Shown here in pieces: positions 38,001-51,000 of a stretch of 64,000 nucleotides of DNA; the first letter of the stretch is position 1; each line of letters opens with the position of its first letter. This stretch comes from Reticulitermes speratus (taxonomy: Eukaryota; Arthropoda; Insecta; Blattodea; Rhinotermitidae): positions 26,088,233 to 26,152,232 of the forward strand of contig JAJKFL010000039.1 of the NCBI GenBank assembly GCA_021186555.1, read 5' to 3'. Both the position numbers and the translations under genes were made by a program. The notes under the pieces were generated by a model that saw only the letters and a list, made by a program, of their open reading frames with translations, was not told the DNA's origin and ran no database searches.

Positions 38001-41000
38001 TTAAAGCAGGCACTCAGCGTGACGAAAAAGTCTAAACCCTCCTGTAACCTACGTTTGATTGTGAGGTTTGTGGAGATCGTATAGAATATGTAGGTGTTCA
38101 CAACTGGGAATTGCAGAGGAGAGACAGTTTGGATGACACATTTTGGCCGGAATACTTGAAGGTACGAAATCGCTCAAGGGGCCTAGGTGTAGATGAGATG
38201 ATACTATTAAAATGGGTTTTATAGATACTGAATGCGGTGTGTGTTCGAGCTCAGGAACGGGCTTTTGTGAACAAGAAAACAAACCTTTGGGTTTTATGAA
38301 AGATATAAGTATCATGACCAGTTGAGTGAGTGTTAGCTTATCATGTAAGCTCATTCTCCGATTATTCATGGAATAGGTTTCAGGGAGACCACCATTAAAG
38401 CGACCTGACACAAGGTTTTGACTAAGTTAAAAGTGGCTTTTAAATAATTATTGACCTTCTAAGAGAAAATTTCACTAGGAAGGAATTACAGTTGGCCTTG
38501 GTTTACCAAAACAGAGAGGCAAAAACCTGTTCCTGTTCTTACAGCCATTGCTAAAATTAAAGTAATCAGTGGCTTCTCGCTACGAGTGAAATCGTTGTTG
38601 ACTATAAACACAGATATATTATTACAAAGAAAAGACCAAGTGCTGTCAGATTCGGGGAACTTCAGGAAGTAAAGTAGCCGACTACGAGCTGGACAACATA
38701 AGTCTAGTATGTGATAGGGACAGGTATTTGTCTTTAAACAGACATTTCTGAAACTCTTTAATCGAGCATCATATGAAAAGTGTGCTTAGGGATGTACGCG
38801 AGAGTAGAAGTGACGGAGGATGAAGCTGAACACCTCCTTCCATCTATGACGAGTTTAAGAATGTGTGTAGCTTCACCTTCACACGTATGCATACTCATGA
38901 CCAAGTGATTTAGTACGCGTAGAGCTTTTACTTTTTATTTTATTTTACTGGTGACGGTTAGGCATAATTTTGTCGGGGATATTTGTTGTTATGTCGAAAG
39001 GAGTTCATGCGTATACGCAGCTGTGTTCTAGTGATATCACTTTCGTTGTTATGACGTTATATGTCGGACATCAAAATACTTTCCCTGGGCCAGTCCTTCT
39101 CCGTAGACCTGTACAGTCTCACTCCGAAGAACATTGTGCACTTCCCGATCGTCGTGTGTTATCATACAATCCCGCTTACTGCAGTAATTGTATGTTTATA
39201 ACGCGGTTAACTGAAGGTCTGAATGAATAACTGAAACAACGAGGGCTCAGTTATTTCTTGAAAGTCGGCAACTGCGACGTTCCATTGCAGTGACTAATGA
39301 TTTCTCTTCATGTCTACGTACAAAAATAATGGCAAATATCAAAGGTCTATTATATCGCATCTACTTTAACTTGATGCTCGAGCGATACTTTTGCAGCCCG
39401 CCTGCCACTAAAATGCAAAAACACTGGTAGCTGTTATTTCGTCTTGAAAGTGTTTATATGGTGCCCTTACGTATGCATTCATTGTGAACTAAATCTGAAC
39501 TGTACATAAACACCAGTCTTTTCCATAAGTGTTTATCGAGATACCCTCAATATTTTTGAGGGCTGAAAATTCCAGAGAAAATAAATCTTTTATTTTAAAG
39601 GCGAATGAAACTTTACATGCGGTTAGGTCTACACGCAGCACGTGGCATTGTGACATGAATTTGTGCAATGCATGTAGAAATTCGCATTTCATCCAGCTCT
39701 ATAGAAATTGCATGACAGTACTTCAGCTGGACGTCTCTGCAAATCAAATTGTGCAATGCTTATGCACATGCGCGCTTTACGTACTGTCTGTAGAAATCAA
39801 GTGGTAGTACGACATGAAGCTGTGCAATGCATGTACAAATATACACTTCACACGCTGTCTGTAGCCTTATAATATTTTTCTCAAAAACTGCCCGTCGCAC
39901 ACGAAATAAATACGTAACGAAACATGCATATCGTGTTAACTACCTCTCAGGATAGTGGCCGGCTGTTGTGAAACTTTGCCTTCCATATAAGAGGAGGGAA
40001 GGGGAGGGGGGAGGTTTATTGACCAACTCGGCGGCTGTAGCTACTGAAATACTCTGTTGTACGAAGTAGTTAACTGTAGATTACTCGGGGCTTGTTTAAG
40101 GAGGTAAATAGGTGGAAGCCGATCCCAGTGGCCGCTCGGTCTAAGGCGTGGGTCTGCGGCCGCTCGCTTACTAGGATTGTGGGTTCGAATCCCACCGGGG
40201 CATGGATGTTTGTCTCTTGTGAGTGTTGTGTGTTGTCAGGTAGAGAGGTCTCTGCGACGAGCTGGTCCCTCGTCCAGAGGAGTTCTACCGAGTGTGGTGT
40301 GTCTAATGTGTGTGATCGTGAAGCCTCGAAAAATGAGGCGGCCTAGGCCCCCAAGGGGCTGTCGAGCCATTGGAAAAAAAAAATAGGTGGAAGGTAAAAC
40401 AGTGCACCTGCCTTATCGTCTAGTCACGAAGTCGGGCCCAGGGAGTGACGTTAAAACTCAAGTTATTTTAACGTCTTTATTAGAGTGGTCAGTTTCACGC
40501 TTCGGGAAAGGTCCCACTGTTTATTGGTATAGGAGGCTGGGTGGTCTCCACGTTTGGTTTTGACGTAGTTGCTAAAGGGGAAAGTCGTGTCCCTGCCGGG
40601 AATCGAAACCTGGTCGTGAAGATGATTGTTGTTTCACGTCTGTAAGTGAAATGCTGCTCCTGACTGAGCTGCTGCGAACAAAGTTTGTGTTACTACGTCA
40701 TAAGAGTATCATGCACTAAATTTCATAAAAATCTGACAAAGGCTTTACAATTGTAAGCCATTGACACATGATGTTACGGAAATTGTGTTAAGCTTAAATA
40801 CAACGATGAGTTTTGCGCTTATGAGTGGAACGAAAGGACACATTATCAAAGTGTTTCTGCCATCTGCTTATACAGCGTGTTTCATAAGTCCATCCGGGAT
40901 TTAGAGGCTTGGCCGTGCAGTAGCAAACCCACATATAAGAGATAAAAGCATGCCAACGGATAGAGGAAATGTAAAAGTTTTTTTAGTTACCCGTTTCTCC

Positions 41001-44000
41001 GCTAGGAGGCAGTGGTGTGCAAACATGGCGTTTTCAGGTGAACAGAAAGGTGTACCGGTTAATATCGGGACTTACATCCAAGAACCAGCTTTAAGATAAT
41101 AATATAAAATGCGACGTCGTACGTTTATTCTACCCCGATGAGTTAACCTGTATTGTTGCTTGTATAATATTTAACGTATGAAAGTTAAATTCTTTATCTC
41201 AGATATGTCCAATTTTCAGACCCATAATTTACGTCTATCAAAGATTAACGGATGCTTTTCACACACGCGTTTCATTACGTAATTAATGACGTAATGATGT
41301 TATTTTCACAACCCTCTCGCCTTTTACACGTAAGTGTAGGAAGTCAATCTCTATACCACTTAGTATTCTGCGCAGAGGGGGGAAAGGAATATTGATGAGG
41401 TTAGAATGCTACTTCACCAAATGGAAGACTGCTGTACTTCATAGAGCGCTCTCTTTTTGTTTAAAACACTCGACATTCGCTGTAACTAATTGTTAACTAG
41501 CGATAGGACCACTTGCTGGCTCCGTCAGTTCTTCATGGTCCGGAGAGTTTAGCGTCACTTGACTGTTATTGTGATTTAATTGCCATACAGCGAATTAAGC
41601 AAACTCTCGTTACAGAGTTGAGCTCATAGGCTTGTTTGCTTGTTTAGTGACTCACAGTGAATTTGAGCTTTATGGAGAAAGGTCAGTCTATGACGATTCA
41701 TCCCGTGACCGATCTCTCGACTAATGTTTGTACACTTTTTACACCTCTGCTATGCATATTGCATGCCTCACAGGTAGAATTGTAATTTCGTGTGCAGAAT
41801 TTTACTATATGTCTCCGATATAAGAGGAGAATATAAGATATTCTGAACTGAATGATGAAATTAATTTCCCCAATAAATTATTCTTTTAACGTATTTCAGC
41901 TCAGTTTTACCAATTACTTTAGAGTGGGCCCGCTCAACCCGTAGCTCGCGGACAGCGTGTTGCCCGCGTAGACATTTGATTTGAGGAAACGTCTTGTACC
42001 CCTTTCCTTGAGAAAGTCGAGATAGAAAACTGAAGCAACTTTGAAAATTTGAGTTGTTTATTTATGGAGACACACTAGATAGAAGGATGTATAGAAGTGA
42101 CAGAAGACAAGGAAGAAGACGTAAGCAGATACTGGACGACTTAAGGAAAAGAGAGGATACTGGAAATTGAAAGAGGAAGCACTAGATCGCACTGTGTGGA
42201 GAACTCGTTTTGGAAGAGGCTATGGACCCGTCGTAAGACAGACGACAGAAAGAATGAACATCACTTGCTAATTTATTTTGTAAAAATGTGCTAAAATAGC
42301 GAAAACCTAACCTAGATTTTGAATTGCATGTTTTATAAACTTCTGCTGTTATCATTAGTGTATTTTATTGCACACGATGCATAAAATGCCACCTGTAAAA
42401 TTATACATATAATTATACGTATATTATTTTATTCTTTATTATGTTCATTAATTTCATGTTGCCCACACGCAAACGAAATTTTGCCGAAGTTACCCTCGCC
42501 ATATAAAAAAGGCTGAGCGCGTCTGCTTTGTTAATGCTGTCTGTTTAGGAATATGTTCATACATTTCGAACTAAATTTTTCGGTAATATATATTCTGAAA
42601 TTATTCGTCTCGATTGTGTAAAGCTTCCCAGTCTAACATCGGGAGCATTAGTTAATATTTCTGCTTTCTGTGGATCGTAGAGTGACGTACTGATTTCTGG
42701 ACATGCAAGGTTTAGGTGTCTGTAACACAGTGGCAGGTTGTACTGTTCTGAGTCAGTTGTAACGAGTTCTCCATAACAGATTTGGTTGCGTCTTGCCACC
42801 GATCGAAAGGCCGTATATCTGTATATTTACCAGCACGGCCACAACTTCCACAAGACTGCCTTGTCATAACTGTTGGTGAGAGGGTACCTTGCTTGTCTAA
42901 CATATTCAGGAGTCCTCGTCAATAGAGGATTTGCAAACCGTGACTTTCTAGTATTTACATTTCCTTCTTCCATAATCAGTTTTACCAATCGCGATATTTG
43001 GTTTTATGTATCCGCGGATTTTAATTCTCTACACGAAAAAAGTGTGTGCCTTCCACTTTGACAAGTTTCTATAGTCGTAATTTGTTCATTGCTATTACGT
43101 ATTTTTCAGCCGAGACTCATTTCGTAAGGAAAGACAGTGGCCTGTGAGACCACCTCGTTATGTGTGTCTGTCTTTGAACTCCTGAATCAGTTTAGTGATT
43201 TTCTGGGAGCTGAGGATCACCGCAAAGTCTTATTTTTTAGTTGTATTCAATTAGTAGCAATAGCGTGGCAGACACGCGAAATGCCGAAGTGGGATGGAAA
43301 GTAATTCCACTTCACTCAGGATCCTTCAATGTTGTATGATACTAAATCTTCGAGAAAAAAGAAATCAAAATTTGTTAACCTCGCATTTTGCAGGATATAA
43401 AGCAACAGTATGGTGTTCGGGTGAAACCTAAATTTCGTTTAATTTGAAAGCGATGACTAATGAATCACAGAAGCTGGGAATGTGAAATTCGACATTGAAA
43501 TAATTTATAAAAATACCTACGCACTATGTGCTCTAGACCTATTTGTTTACATCGGAGATTACAAACATGGAGCCGGTGTGAAGCTTCGAGGTGTCCGGCA
43601 AATTTAAGGTAGACATAATCTGTATTAAGTAATAGGTTCTTTACAAAAGTAAAGTAAATAAATAATTTATTTACTTGATAAAACTAAAATCCTGTTTGGT
43701 AAAAAATACTTTTTATGAATTCAGTTTATTGTGTTTAGTGAAGGAACAGGCAACTTGCACTTTGATAAGTCCAACAGCGTCCAGGGTTGTCCTAACCCCC
43801 AATTTCCCATAAAGTATTTGTCATGCTAAACGCTGTTTTTCAGAAACGCAAAACCAGCGCATGTTTTGTCAATAATAATTATAATAAATGTTTAGGTCTA
43901 GAAACCAATGTAATAGCAAAGCAAGCTTTATCAGGTCTTCTCGAAATACTGTGATAAATAAAGATTTGCAAAATTGGTTTATCGTGTGACCCTCCTACTC

Positions 44001-47000
44001 ACTATCAAATGACCAGTTCGGAAATCCAAGGTCAGAAACACCATAAACAGACCTGCATTCGTTTGACATTGGAGTTCCCTGAGTGATGACAAGTAAGCTT
44101 ACGTAAGGCGTGTTAGAACGCTGGGACTGCGAGCTTTTATACCGCTGGTAGTGTTCTGTTGATTGAAGCTGCATATTGTTACGTTGACTGTTGGGAATGT
44201 TAGTGACTACTGAATTGGACAGGCTGTGGGGAGAAAAAAAAGCCGTCGTGGTATAACTTTGGGCGCTATTCCTGCATTTCGTCGATGGACTGAGGAAAAT
44301 CACGGAAGTGTTTGATCTGAAACCAGTACCTTCCGAATACGAGTCTAATAATGTGGCTACATGCCATGTTTGTCTGCAGTCCAAAACTTCTTTTCATTTT
44401 CCCCCTAAGTCTGATGTAATGCAACAATAACTTTAATTCTGAATTTTGAAATACCACAGAAAGGGAAGTTTTGAGTATTGTTAAAATTAATGCAGATAAT
44501 GCAAATACTCTTATCATATTGAACTCTAACAAACTTGTGCAGGAATGTTTCAACATTTTTAAATACTTCTCGCATTAATATAAAACAATTTTTCAATCCT
44601 GTTTACTTTTTTTCTTCTTCGAGAGACACGTGGCCTAAGTAAGGGCAAAGCTGTGTGCCATTTTCTGATCATGCACCATTATGAAGCAGAATTAATCTTG
44701 AGAAGTCAATATTTTTACGTGTGTTAAATAAATTACCTGCCTTTTATGGAACCCGAATTCTCTGTACCATGGTCATAAGAGGTTGCCACTGGTCCATATT
44801 CTGAGCACTTGTACTCATTACACAGTCATAATATGTACGTATTAATATCCATCGTAATGTTATCCTAGCATTTATGCCTCTCTCTCTCAAATGGCCAATT
44901 CACTTGCGGATTCTTTACTAAAATTATCATGCGTTTCTTTATCCAGTGGTTTAGGTTGATTAGGGAAAAGTGTCTTTGTTGGCTCAGAGCAGAATGGTTT
45001 CAGTAAATTATAAAATCATACTTAACACTCACATTTCTGTGTAAGATATGACGAAGAGCATATTTCGTTTCCATTTTCGTGTCAGGCATTAATCATAACA
45101 AAATAAAACTTGGCACAAACATTTTACATGTTACGTAAATATGAAATAATTAGAGCTTGAATGTAGGTGTAAATCCATAAATTGAAGGATTTCACGAGGC
45201 CACAGGAATTCTCAGAGTAGCCAGACGGGCTATGGTGCTGCGCAAATCACTGGGCAAGGTCTCAGCCCAAGGCTGAGGAATCTGGACTTCAGCCTCGTGA
45301 CTAGTAAAGAAAGGAGTATTTACTGCGGTTCGTGCCATATTTTTGTAGTCCATGTTCAATGACATATCCTATATTTATAAGGTCGCCGCTCGATAGGCCT
45401 GTTAACAAAACATTACGTAGCCCTGTAAGGAGCCAAGTTACTGATATAAAAATACAAACTAAATTACTTTCAGGAAAATAAGTTACGATTTTGTGAAACT
45501 GAATTCCTTTTTAGTAGCATTTTGATATTTTGAAACGAATGCCTTACAAATGCAAGTCTCACTGCAACCGGGCAGTGTGGACAATTTATATTTCTATGAC
45601 AGCACAATGAATCCCGGTGGAGGCGAGATTTTCTGCACCCGTCCTGATCGGCCATGAGACCCACCCAGACTCCTATACGATGGGTACCGGGTGATTACCG
45701 TGGGTAAAGCGGCGGGGCGGTGGCGGTAGCGGTAGCCACCCACCCCCGTCTAGCGTCGAGGTTAAAGAAATAGTAGATCTGTACCTCTACAATCCTCTGT
45801 GCTTTTACGGCAGGTTATAGAGTGAACTTTACCTTTACCTTTTAACTGCATATTTCGTGTAGGTCAGTGACACGTTTATTTTCTTGACCTCAGTGTCGTG
45901 ACTTTCTCTATTAATTTACATGCTAGTCAAAATAAAGAGGAATGTGTAAAAAGGTGATGGGTCAGGGCCTGATTTAAATTAAGTCGCCACCTATGCCTGA
46001 CATTTTTGGGCGACAGTGTTTCACTTGATAGAGCAGTAGAGTTTAATGTTCCTAACGTTGGAAATTTAGAGGAATATGCTCCGTTCTTTCAAAATAGCGA
46101 GTTTATTAGGCCAGCTGCTATTAGCGAACGTAGGTGCATTCCTTTACGTTTGAATTATTACTGGAAATAAACAGGTTTTACATTCCGCAAATTACAGTTC
46201 TGTTTTGAAATTTGATATTATTGCCTTAAGCACTGTAATTCATGCTTCCGCTCTTAATGTATCCGCTGTTATCTTAACTCGTGTAATTCTCTCCAGTTTC
46301 CTGTTACCTTAACTCGTGCATTTTCTCCAGCTTCCTGTTATATTAACTCGTGCGGTTCTCTCCAGTTTTCTGTTACCTTAAGTCGTTCAGTTCTCTCCAG
46401 GTTCCTGTTACCTTAACTCTTTCAGTTCTTTCCAGTTTCCTGTTACCTTAAATCGTTCAGTTCTCTCCAGTTTTCTGTTACCTTAACTCTTGCAGTTCTC
46501 TCCAGTTTCCTATTACCTTTAGTCGTTCAGTTCTCTCCAGTTTCCTGTTACCTTAACTCTTTCAGTTCTCTCCAGTTTCCTGTTACATTAACTCGTGCAT
46601 TTTCTCCAGCTTCCTGTTGTATTAACTCTTGCAGTTCTCTCCAGTTTCCTGTTACCTTAACTCGTGCAGTTCTCTCCAGTTTCCTTTTATTTCCCCTCTG
46701 AGATTTAAATCTCCTCCTCAGCTGTCTCTTCTCAAATATTCTAAACCTTTTTCGCCATGTATTGTAAGGCACCGAGTTTCACATCTATACATAACAAGGG
46801 ATAAAATGACGTATTTTTATATTTCCGTAGCAATAGCGGACGGCAAGATAAACGGTTATGAACTCAGTATTAGGGCGAAGGTGATTATAACTATGTAAGC
46901 TTTTGGAATAAGGCAGTCATCATCTTTTTCAAGTTACTTCCTTGAAAAAAGGTCTAGATGAGCTGAACATCGTTACCAAGTATTTTCTTGAATATGGCGG

Positions 47001-48037
47001 GTAAAGTAGCACAGAACCAAAGAGGGGCTTCCGTAGTGCGAATGCAGTGTTAACGTTACGTCCACATATTCGATGAATCAGTTCTGTAGCACATTTTTAT
47101 ATAAGTAACGTGTACAGTCATTTTAACTGTCAAAAGGGACGGCACGTGAAGGTCTTCGAGTTAAATTTTTCTATAGTAGATAGCTGTTATTATTTTCATC
47201 CTTGAAATTTTTTTAGGAAGATAAACTCATAACTTGAAAACTATGACCATGATATTAAAATAGAGCAAATGAATGCGTCCTTTTAAAAAGAGAAAAGCCT
47301 GCAATGCAGTCGCTGTGTGCGGTCTCTTTTACAACTAACCGATCCAGTTTTATCAAAGCCACTGCAGTTAATCTTCGGCGTTTCTTACACGAATTGTTCA
47401 GTAAGTGTTATGAGCATTTAGAGGGCGAAGCTTACCTAAGCAATACTTTAAAAGTCCATTCCTACTTATTAGAAGACATACGGCAGGGTAATTATATTTG
47501 GGAAAACAATCGCTATTTTTATAATTACCAAATAAATCAAAATATATTGTGGGCGAAGTGTGTTTAACGTCAAAAGATGCGGTACACCTAGTTACCACTT
47601 GCCATTGAAGGGTTAAGTATCTCTAATGTGCGTGCATGTAAGTGAGTTTACAACGGGTTTCCTAAGCCGCTGGCAATTTTTTATTCTTTATTAGCATTAA
47701 TTGTTTGAACAGACATGAGTCTGGCAGTGCAACCAGACCGCCTTGTGGTATCTACTGTGGACGGTGAATGTTGCTTAGTCTCTGGTTCTTGTTGCGAGGT
47801 AGCAGTAATTCTTTCTCTGTAACAGGACTTGTGACGTAATGATAATGGGCTCAGGGGTGTGACATACTGTTGTTAGTCCGTCTCATCGAGACTTCTTAGT
47901 TTCCTTCGTTAAGGAACTTTCGAATTATTTGACCGATTTCCACAAAACTGTGTACGAACTGTATGCCATTGGAGGTCACTTCAAAGTCGTACTTACTAAT
48001 TTTCTACACCCAGTAGTAGTAGTAGTAGTAGTAGTAA

Positions 48038-48069
<32 letters not shown>

Positions 48070-51000
48070 AAAACCAGTAAGTATCCTTCAAACACAATAT
48101 ATATTTGTTATATATACATATTTCGGCCTTTAACTGAGCCATCATCAGGCTGTACAAGATTTGCAAGAACGTGTAATGTGCAACAATGCAAGTAATATTT
48201 AGAACTGAGATATAAAAATTGCCACTTTCAGTATTCATAAATATCGCGAATACTATGTTATCGTAAACTTTTAGTAAAACTAAAAATAATAATAATACTA
48301 TGGGCCGGGATGGCGTTGTCGGTATAGCGACACTGCGGTCTGGACGGTCCGGTGATCGAGTCCAGGTGAGGGCGAGATTTTCCGCACCCGTCCTGACCGG
48401 CCCTGGGGCCCACCCAGCCACCTATACAATGGGTACCGGGTCATTCCCGGGGTAAAGCGGCCGGGCCGTGGCGTTAACCACCCACCCCTGTTTAGCGGCG
48501 AGGTCAAAGAAAGAGTAGAGCTGTACATCTGCTCCCCATCTACACCTTCGTGGAAAGCTATAGGGTGAAATTTGCTGTATAATAATACGTAATAATAATA
48601 ATAATAATAATAATAACAATAATGACACAGCAAACCGCAAACTTTACGTGGGCGCGACACTAGCGCCACTTGATTTAATTTATGAAATAATGTAGTAATT
48701 TACCTTCGAAAAATATGCAGCTTTTGTTACGATAACCTTTTACGGATGTTAAAAAGACAGAGATGACTGCCATGTGCCATTTGGCTTAAGCTTTCAGCTC
48801 GGTGGCGATTGCTAACTCACCGTTGAAGCTGGGCGTAGGAGATGTGTGGAAGGAGATCACGGACATACCTGCATATTGTCTGTTGAATGATATGAGTTAA
48901 ATAGTACCAGGTTACAACCGACAAATTTGATGCAGTCAGAATTTTTACGGAGGTAATGAATTTTTAAAAAACAAAATTGAAGTTATAATAATAATAATAA
49001 TAATAATAATAGTGTAATAGTGTCATTATTATTAGAATTATGTGCAGTTGGAAAATAGTAATGCTCGGAATTCGATGTTACGCTTTCCTTACTCCCTACT
49101 GACAGTCGTTCGGTCTGTATCAATTCATAGTACGTGATTAACGTAACACAGATACAGCAGATGTCGTCACACATACACACTTAATCAGCTGGACGATCGC
49201 AAAAATTGCTAGTCACTTTGCATGACAAGTGAAGTGAGAGGGAGTAGCCTTGACTTTCGCCGACATTTACTGCCTTATTACCGGTTTCCATTATTTATTC
49301 TGTATATTAAAGTCATTTATATTGAGACAGAGCCCTTGAGGAGTGGAAGGGTTTGGTGGAAAAGCTCCCTATCGGCAGCAACATTAGGACGTCAGGAATG
49401 GTCATCATCAGGCTTCGGCCACTACAGCGATAGCAGAACTCACCGTATGCATGGTTGAGGGGGATATAGCAAACAACAGTATTGGAACGTTGCAGAGGAC
49501 TTCCTGAAAGGATGGACGAATTAAGACATTTAAAGTTTTGTAGAATGTATTTCGCCGTCACGTTTGGAAAATAGGCTGTGTCTTTCAGTCTGCTACCTAC
49601 AAACGTAGAACTAACGGTTCAGACGGAACTTCTTCTTCTTCTGGTCGGCGCTACAGCCCATGTAGGGCCTCGGCCTTCTTGACCACATGCCTCCATTCTT
49701 CTCGATCCTCAGCCTTCTCAGACGGAACTACATGTACGTAATTTTGCGAATTTTGTAATGCTCATGACACGTAACTTCTTATCCTGCGGGACGAACGTAG
49801 GCTGATGGTACTTGAGAGCGAAACGTTAAGGAAAGTAATGAGATGCAAGGGAGGGCAAGTAACAGGATAGAGGTAACGTAATTAGAAACTTCATGCAGGG
49901 TTAGATGGGCGAAACACGTAACACGCATGGATATGAAAGTGCATAGTGCTACAAAATTTTAGTGAGAAAAACCGGAAGGGCGGAGATTACTTCAGAGACG
50001 TAGGTATAGGCCTATATGGGGATGATATTAAAATGGATATTAGAGATGTAGGTCTGAGAGTGTGTTCGTGTTTTCAGTGCTGTCCAGTCACGGCTGTTGT
50101 GAACAACGAAAAATTATCTCACTGGAACATATATGTTCTTGAGAAGCTAACAGTCGCTTAGCTACTCAAGTAATTACCAAGATAATATACACCAGAAACA
50201 CACCGATTTTGTAAACCCCTGTTCCCCTCCTAATTCGCTGTTCCTGTTTCTATGCGATTTGTGTTAAACGGTTATTTTCAGAGCATTTTTTCCTACTAAG
50301 AATCATTGTAATTTGAACTTCAAGGTCTAAATGACGCGCAAGGACGCCGACGTAGCCTACGTGATTCAAGTCTGGAGTTAGCTCGTTCTGAAGTCCTTGA
50401 AGGCGGCCTTGTTAGTAGGTTAAGGCACCTCAGGTCATTAGAATGGTTTCGAACATTCTGTCTATGTACTGAAATTTAAGGTAACGAGTTTAAACCTGGC
50501 TAAGGTAATACCTGCGTACACGATGTATTGAGACTATAAATCTGTGACCCTCCATTCCTTAATCGTTTGAAGATCGATGATCGGATAATGTTTCTCAGAT
50601 CCCGATAACAAAACAACACGAAAGGAAGTGAAAGGTGATGTTTGTAGTTTTCTTCCTTCCTAACTACTGTAGGCGTAATAAGTAAGAGTTAAGTCTCTAG
50701 TAGCTTGTGTAAGCTGAATAGAAGCCTGACGACCGGAGTTTGTTTTCCGGGAGAGAGAAATTTTTCCTCACCAAATCCTCGCCTCCTCTAGGACACACCC
50801 AGTGTTTTGTGCAATCGGTACTTGGACTTTTGTCTGCGTATAAAAGAGATCGGAGCTGAGTTATTCTCTTCTTATGGTGACACGAGATTAAGAATGTGTG
50901 AAGCCTAACCTCCACTCCTTCAATACAACTTCATTGCGCGGTGTTGTGGCACGATAACAATTTAATGTTTTGATGACACTCTGAAACCCTGACCTGAGCA

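Noticed and set aside
40872..40900. TACAGCGTGTTTCATAAG and the similar stretch near 17912 as DNA-transposon termini
   Set aside because: Suggestive of insect transposon ends, but no inverted partner or duplication was found at either place.
46548..46772. Repetitive minus-strand ORF (VTGNWREL repeats)
   Set aside because: It is a translation of the 35-bp minisatellite; the unit length is not a multiple of three in all copies and no start context or homology is seen.
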